This document shows, piece after piece, positions 59,283 through 64,000 of a stretch of 64,000 nt of DNA. This DNA is from Ctenosaura bakeri (taxonomy: Eukaryota; Chordata; Lepidosauria; Squamata; Iguanidae): assembly GCA_948474755.1 (NCBI GenBank), contig CAOLHI010001239.1, positions 124,001-188,000 on the forward strand, given 5' to 3'. The position numbers and the translations under genes are program-made. Below the pieces are notes generated by a model, which saw only the letters and a list, made by a program, of their open reading frames with translations, was not told the origin of the DNA and searched no databases. Numbering within the stretch: the first letter of the stretch is position 1; each line of letters starts with the position of its first letter.

Positions 59283-60552
59283 GAATCATAGAATCATAGA
59301 ATCATAGAAATGTAGAGTTGGAAGAGACCACAGGGGCCATCCAGTCCAACCCCCTGCCATGCAGGAACACCCTCAAAGCACTCCCAACAGATGGCCATCA
59401 AGCCTCTGTTTAAAAACTTCCAAGGAAGGAGACTCCACTACACTCCAAGGTAGCATATTCCACTGCCGGACAGCCCTGACTGTCAGGAAGTTCTTCCTGA
59501 GGTTCAGGTGGAATCTCCTTTCCTGCAGCTTGAATCCATTGCTCCTTGTCCTGGTCTCTGGAGCAGCAGAAAACAAGCCCTCCCCCTCCTCTACGTGGCA
59601 TCCCTTCAAATATTTAAACATGGTTATCATGTCCCCTCTTCACCTTCTCTTCTGTAGACTAAACATACCCAGCTCTCTAAGTCTATCCTCATAGGGTATG
59701 GCTTCCAGGCCTCTCACCATTTTGGTCGCCCTCCTCTGGACTTGCTCCAGCTTGTCAATATCCTTCTTGAATTAGGGTGCCCAGAACTGGACACAGTATT
59801 CAAGATGGGGTCTAACCAAAGCAGAGTAGAGTGGTACCAGTACCTCCCTCGATCTAGACACCATACTCCTATTGATGCACCCAAGAATTGCATTGGCTTT
59901 CTTGGCTGCCGCATCACACTGCTGACTCATGTTCAGCTTGTGGTCTATGAAGACTCCTAGATCCCTTTCACACGTACTGCTATCCAGCCACGTGTCCCCC
60001 ATCCTATATTTCTGTATTCCATTTTTTCTACCTAAGTGTAGGACCTTACACTTCTCTCTGTTGAATTTCATTTTGTTTGCCTTGACCCAGCTCTCCAATC
60101 TATCCAGGTCATTTTGAATTTTGATCCTGTCCTCCGACGTATTAGCAACCCCTCCCAATTTGGTATCATCTGCAAATTTGATGAGCATGCCCTCTATTCC
60201 TTCATCCAAGTCATTGATAAAAATATTGAACAGCACTGGGCCCAGGACAGAACCCTGTGGCACCCCGCTAGTCACTTCTCTCCAGGATGAAAAGCAGCCA
60301 TTCGTGATCACCCTTTGGGTTCGGTCGGTCAACCAATTACAAATCCATCTAACAGTAACCCTGTCCAGCCCACATTTTACTAGCTTCATTGCAAGAATGT
60401 CATGGGGAACTTTGTCGAAGGCCTTACTGAAATCGAGATATGCTACATCCACAGCATTCCCTTCATCTATCAAGCTAGTAACTCTATCATAAAAAGAGAC
60501 AAGATTAGTCTGGCATGACTTATTTTTGAGAAATCCATGTTGACTTCTCGTG
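59283..60552 (-). mobile_element. CR1 LINE inserted inside the previous CR1, minus strand
   Basis: The minus-strand frame 60473-59772 is open for 233 residues of reverse transcriptase: [17 protein letters not shown], the catalytic [10 protein letters not shown] with both aspartates, HLGRKN and [16 protein letters not shown]. One TAA (about 59771) separates it from the remaining C-terminus (frame 59630-59373). The element ends at 59283 in three ATTCTATG-type repeats. It is 5'-truncated within the reverse transcriptase. Being nested and less damaged, it is younger than its host copy. Confidence 0.9.
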
Positions 60553-60912
60553 AAGTCTGCAGAAGAGAAAGTTAAGAGGGGACATGATAGCCATGTTTAA
60601 ATATTTGAAGGGATGTCATATCGAAGAGGGAGTGGGCTTGTTTTCTGCTGCTCCAGAGACTAGAACAGGGAGCAATGGATTCAAGCTGCAGGAAGGAGAT
60701 TCCACCTGAACCTCAGGAAGAATTTCCTGATGGTTAAAGCTGTCTAGCAGTGGAAAATGCTGCCTCAGAATGTGGTAGAGTCTCCTTCTTTGGAGGTTTT
60801 TAAGCAAAGACTGGATGGCCATCTGTTGGGAATGCTTTGATGGGTGTTCCTGCATAGCAGGGGGTTGGACTGGAAAGCTTCTGAGGTCTTTTCCACCTCT
60901 GTGATTCTATGA
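60553..60912 (+). mobile_element. CR1 LINE 3' end, continuation of the interrupted copy
   Basis: Resumes with 'agaagagaaagttaagaggg', where the 56880-59282 copy stopped at 'gctgggtatgttta', and runs through 'ttggaggtttttaagcaaag' and 'tgttcctgcatagcaggggg' to GTGATTCTATGA. Together the two parts give a CR1 missing only its 5' region. Confidence 0.85.
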
Positions 60913-61147
60913 AAGGAGGAAAGTGAGAAGAAGAGAGAAAAACTGGAACATTTTAAAAACAGTAGAAAAATAGGAGTACAGAACATTAATTGGGCATGTT
61001 TGTGTGAAGTTGGGACAGATGTAGGGTATCCTGTTGCTTCCTTGTGATGAAACTCCTTTGTTTTTTTAGTATCATTGTAATCATACTGATGGCAGGGGGA
61101 AAAACTGCTGCGATAACCAATGGATTTGGATTGAACATTTGAGGGAA

Positions 61148-61345
61148 ATTTTTGACAGTGAGAATGGTTCAGCAATGGAACTGGTTGCCCACAGAGGTGG
61201 TGGGATCTGATTCAATGAATGTCTTGAAAAAAAGGCTGGACAGCTACCTGCTGGGGATACTCTAGCTGAAAATTGTGATTGAGCAAGGGATTTGACTCAA
61301 TGGCCCATAATGCCCCTTCCAACTCTATGATTCTATGAGTCTAAA
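61148..61345 (+). mobile_element. CR1-type 3' end of a different, older subfamily
   Basis: Contains 'atggaactggttgcccacag', 'ggtggtgggatctgattc', 'ttgaaaaaaaggctggacag' and ends 'cttccaactctatgattctatgag'. This is the general CR1 3' layout, with internal sequence distinct from the other copies. Confidence 0.7.
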
Positions 61346-61708
61346 TATGAGCACATAGACAGTTGGCAATTCAACAGGTTAAACTCTAGAAATGCCCACA
61401 TCTGACCTTCATTTCATCGAGACCAATCTGTCTTTTTCCCCCAAAGGGGAATGATTGTTGCAACCATTGGCTGCCCTTCGTTTGTTCATCCCTGTGGTAT
61501 ATTCTAGAACAGTGAATGTGTCTCTCCGTATGTTGTTGAAGTGCTAACTCCCAGCATACCTCATCCATAACTATGCTGGGTAAGCCTAGTGGGACTCATA
61601 ATACAGCAATTTGATAATGGGCAGGTATCCTAATGCCCTCCAGATGTTGCACCGCAAGTTCCAACAGCTGTGCCAGCACAGACAAATGGTAAAGAATATC
61701 AGAGTTAC

Positions 61709-61830
61709 AGTCAAGGGTGTAGCTATTCGGGGTGGGCAAAATGAAGACATTGCCCCCAATAAAAATTCTGTAAGTTTTCCTTCACTGTCTAAGTTTCTGG
61801 CATTTCAAAAAGTGAGCAAACATTGCCTGC
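61709..61830 (+). repeat. Unclassified interspersed repeat, second copy
   Basis: Shares 'ggtgtagct', 'ggggtgggcaaaat' and 'gacattgccccc' with 8815-8945. Class unknown. Confidence 0.4.
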
Positions 61831-61904
61831 TCTTATTAGAGCAAGCACTGTTCTTATTTTACACCCCTCCCATAACTACTGCTCCCCCCTCCCCCGGTAG
61901 ATGC

Positions 61905-62285
61905 ATCCTATGGTATGCTGGGGTTTATAGTTTTCTCAGAGGAACAAGAGGAATGCTCTGGCTAGGAATTCTAAATTTGTTATTGTGTGCCTTCCAGTCA
62001 TTTCTTATTTATGGTTGCCCTAAGGTTAATGTATCATGGGATTTCCTGGGGCTAAGAGTGTGTTATGTGCCCAACAGCAACTAGCGGGTTTTCAAGACTG
62101 AGTGGGGCGAAGCAGGGAGTCAAACTCTGATCTCATGGGTCATAGTCATTATATCAAACCATTATATCATGCTGGTTCTCACAATTCTAAATCCCCCTCC
62201 CTAAATTGCAGATCCCAGAATTCCATAGGACAGAAGCATGACAGTTGTATCACAGCAGTATACTTGTGCAGCATGAAAGGACCCC
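61905..62285. mobile_element. Decayed hairpin MITE interrupted by a minus-strand Sauria SINE
   Basis: The left arm (about 61905-61975, 'cctatggtatgctggggttt') and right arm (about 62185-62285, 'aattgcagatcccagaattc') are inverted partners of the hairpin MITE family. Between them, 61978-62180 is a minus-strand Sauria SINE: 'ttgttattgtgtgccttcca' tail, 'cctaaggtt' body, and a head ending 'accattatatcatgctggttc'. Confidence 0.5.
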
Positions 62286-62324
62286 AGAGATGTTTGATTT
62301 GGGCTCAGTGACACATGTGTTGGA

Positions 62325-62541
62325 AGCCTTTCATGCTACACAATTTAGCAATTAGATGCCAGCTTTATTGCCACTGCTTCATCTTATGGAATTCTGAAGC
62401 TGTTTGATCAGAGGCACCAAAAGAGTTCTCTGTCAGAGAATCCTAACTACCTAAACCGCAGGTTCCAGGATTCCATGGAATGGAACTATGATAGTGGAAA
62501 CAGAATCATAGCACCATAGTTGTGTAGTGTGAAAGGGCTCC
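62325..62541. mobile_element. Older hairpin MITE relative
   Basis: The ends 'agcctttcatgctacacaa' and 'tgtgtagtgtgaaagggct' are inverted. The inner part has 'cttatggaattctgaagctg' facing 'caggttccaggattccatgg'. Diverged, with no clear target duplication. Confidence 0.5.
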
Positions 62542-62554
62542 TGAACTCTTTCAA

Positions 62555-62660
62555 AGTTAATACCCTTGGTGAGCCAGACGGGCGGAAAGTATGTGCTAAA
62601 TATCTAAGGGACTTGAATGACAAACAACAAAACGAATGAATGAAATGAATGAATGAAAAG
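62555..62660 (+). mobile_element. LINE (L2-like) tail with (GAAT)n
   Basis: 'ggtgagccagacgggcggaa' followed by 'tgctaaatat' and a short GAAT array resembles an L2-type 3' terminus. Only the tail is visible. Confidence 0.35.
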
Positions 62661-63055
62661 CAGCAGTATTATAACTTGGAACCACAGTTAGAGCTCTCTT
62701 TCATGATATTATCAAAAAGTTACCGTTAAAGATATTATTCAAGAGCTCTCTTGCTGTTTCACAAAGTAGGCGACAGCAAATACTAATTCATTTGGGTATT
62801 TTAAAGGAAGGTCCAGCCGGAGCAATAAAACACTTCATTTAATGGATTCCAGGGGAAGAAGGATTTTACAAAGCTTGCTGAGGACATCTGGGGAACTTGG
62901 GTCACCTATCTTCCCCCAACAAAAAACTAATTTAAAACTTGGAGGTTTTAATCCTTTTGTACATTATGCCAAGGACCAAACAGAACTTACTTTTGAGTAA
63001 ATATGCTCAATGAGCACTTCACTTATCAAGTCCCTGCAACTCTGATTTATCAGAG

Positions 63056-63242
63056 GGCAGTGTTGTATAGTGGTCTAATTGTTTAACTAGAATTCTGGAA
63101 AACCAGGGTTAATATCCCTGCTCAGCCATGGGAACCCACTGGGAGGCCTTGGCCAATCATACTCTCTCAGTAGGTCAAATTCTCTTAGAAGAAGGCAATA
63201 ACACATTTCCTCTGAATGCATCTTGCCAAGAAAACCCTAGAA
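63056..63242 (+). mobile_element. Sauria-type SINE, head and body (split copy)
   Basis: Head 'gttgtatagtggtctaattg', B-box-like 'agggttaatatccctg', body 'cagccatgggaacccactgg' and 'cttgccaagaaaaccctag'. The tail is missing here but appears at 63763-63826 ('gggttgccataagtcagag', 'cttgaaggcacacaacaaca'), so the SINE is probably split by about 520 bp of AT-rich sequence. Confidence 0.65.
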
Positions 63243-63762
63243 TTAAGTTGGAAAGAAAATTAAAATCAATATTTGCATAATAGTTGAAAAACTTGTGTTT
63301 CAAGTATTGAGAAACAGAAGAATCCTGGACTGACAAGAATCTTTACAATATTTATTCTATGCAAAATTTGTATGTGGTTGTTTTGCACAAAAAGCACCTC
63401 TTTCTGCCCAGAAAAGAACATTTTTTGAGCAGACAATATTTATAATCAAGTATACTTCCTGCAGAGAAAATGCTGTAATTGACTATTTATTTTAAACAAA
63501 ATTTGCATATGGCTGATTTGCATAAAATACAACATTTTCATTGGAGGAAACAAATTTCTGCACAGGAGATAATATTTCTGTGTAAAATTATTTTCTGTAA
63601 AATGCTATTTTCTATGCAAAACAATAATTTGCAAATAAGTTCTATATTGTGAAGAGGCTTAAAAACTGTATGGTTATCGAAAACTTTCTCATAGCAGGAA
63701 GAAAGATGTTGAAATTACTTTTTCTTCCTTCAAGAAGAAATGTGGTGAAGAATTGCACACTT
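63243..63762. other. AT-rich insert between SINE halves
   Basis: About 520 bp rich in 'aaaatttgcatatg', 'ttttgcacaaaa' and 'gaaaatgctgt'-type words. These recur internally in loosely repeated form and also near 19130-19230 and 41155-41245. No coding capacity, and no target duplication that I can define. Confidence 0.35.
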
Positions 63763-63826
63763 TCTCTCAAATAGGGTTGCCATAAGTCAGAGTTACCTTG
63801 AAGGCACACAACAACAACAATAACAA
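63763..63826 (+). mobile_element. Sauria-type SINE tail (split copy)
   Basis: 'gggttgccataagtcagagt' through 'cttgaaggcac' to an ACAACAACAATAACAAC run: the Bov-B-like tail matching the SINE body that ends at 63242. Beyond it, to 64000, nothing recognisable. Confidence 0.65.
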
Positions 63827-64000
63827 CTGTGCATCATCTCAGGCAGCCTAGATAAAGAAACTGTTATCCTACCCACCGGTTGTTTAGTAAGAGAAAGATT
63901 AAGTCTGCCATCCGTTTGCCTTTTGAAACAGCTGATTGTATGAATGCCAGCTCATTTACCAGGGTATGAATGCATATCCCCAGCTGCTTCTCACTTGAGC

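Overview
The window is nuclear DNA of a vertebrate, most probably a squamate reptile (lizard or snake). It holds the 3' part of one multi-exon gene, GABRG2 (GABA-A receptor subunit gamma-2, + strand), embedded in dense transposon debris. The reptile call rests on the repeat mixture: CR1 LINEs with an ATTCTATG-type 3' end, Bov-B LINE pieces, tRNA-headed SINEs with a Bov-B-type tail (the Sauria SINE pattern), L2-like LINEs, Penelope-like and endogenous-retrovirus fragments, and many 3-bp-TSD hairpin MITEs. No prokaryotic gene organisation is present; nearly all long open frames are chance frames, LINE coding debris or a minisatellite.

Layout. 1-23959 is inferred to be the intron before GABRG2 exon 7; I found no earlier exon in it. 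Four coding exons follow: exon 7 (23960-24112), exon 8 (28135-28340), the 24-nt alternative exon 9 that distinguishes gamma-2L from gamma-2S (30136-30159), and the terminal exon 10 (31490-31765). The 3' UTR runs to a canonical poly(A) signal at 33800. All splice junctions are AG/GT and in phase, so both isoforms are encodable. From about 33.8 kb to the end no further gene was recognised. This fits the gene-poor region expected downstream of GABRG2, the last gene of the vertebrate GABRB2-GABRA6-GABRA1-GABRG2 cluster.

Most notable structures. (1) A second, diverged copy of the GABRG2 3'-UTR end and its downstream flank lies 12-14 kb away in the same orientation (about 45.79-47.99 kb). It has lost the poly(A) signal and is split by a 1.78-kb retroelement block bounded by a 10-bp target duplication. 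(2) A Harbinger-like non-autonomous transposon family occurs as two roughly 420-bp copies and one 1517-bp copy; the long copy carries a 12 x 39-bp GC-rich minisatellite that opens frames on both strands. (3) Seven hairpin MITEs of about 145-200 bp are present, five of them in GABRG2 introns. (4) One CR1 LINE is inserted head-on inside another. (5) Two LTRs of one retroviral family lie in opposite orientations about 9 kb apart.

How the genic parts work together. Exons 7, 8 and 10 encode the end of the extracellular domain, M1-M4 and the M3-M4 loop of a chloride-channel subunit. Exon 9 inserts eight residues with a phosphorylatable serine into that loop. The pyrimidine-rich tract before exon 9 and the YCAY cluster before exon 10 match the known PTB-repression and Nova-activation logic of this exon in mammals.
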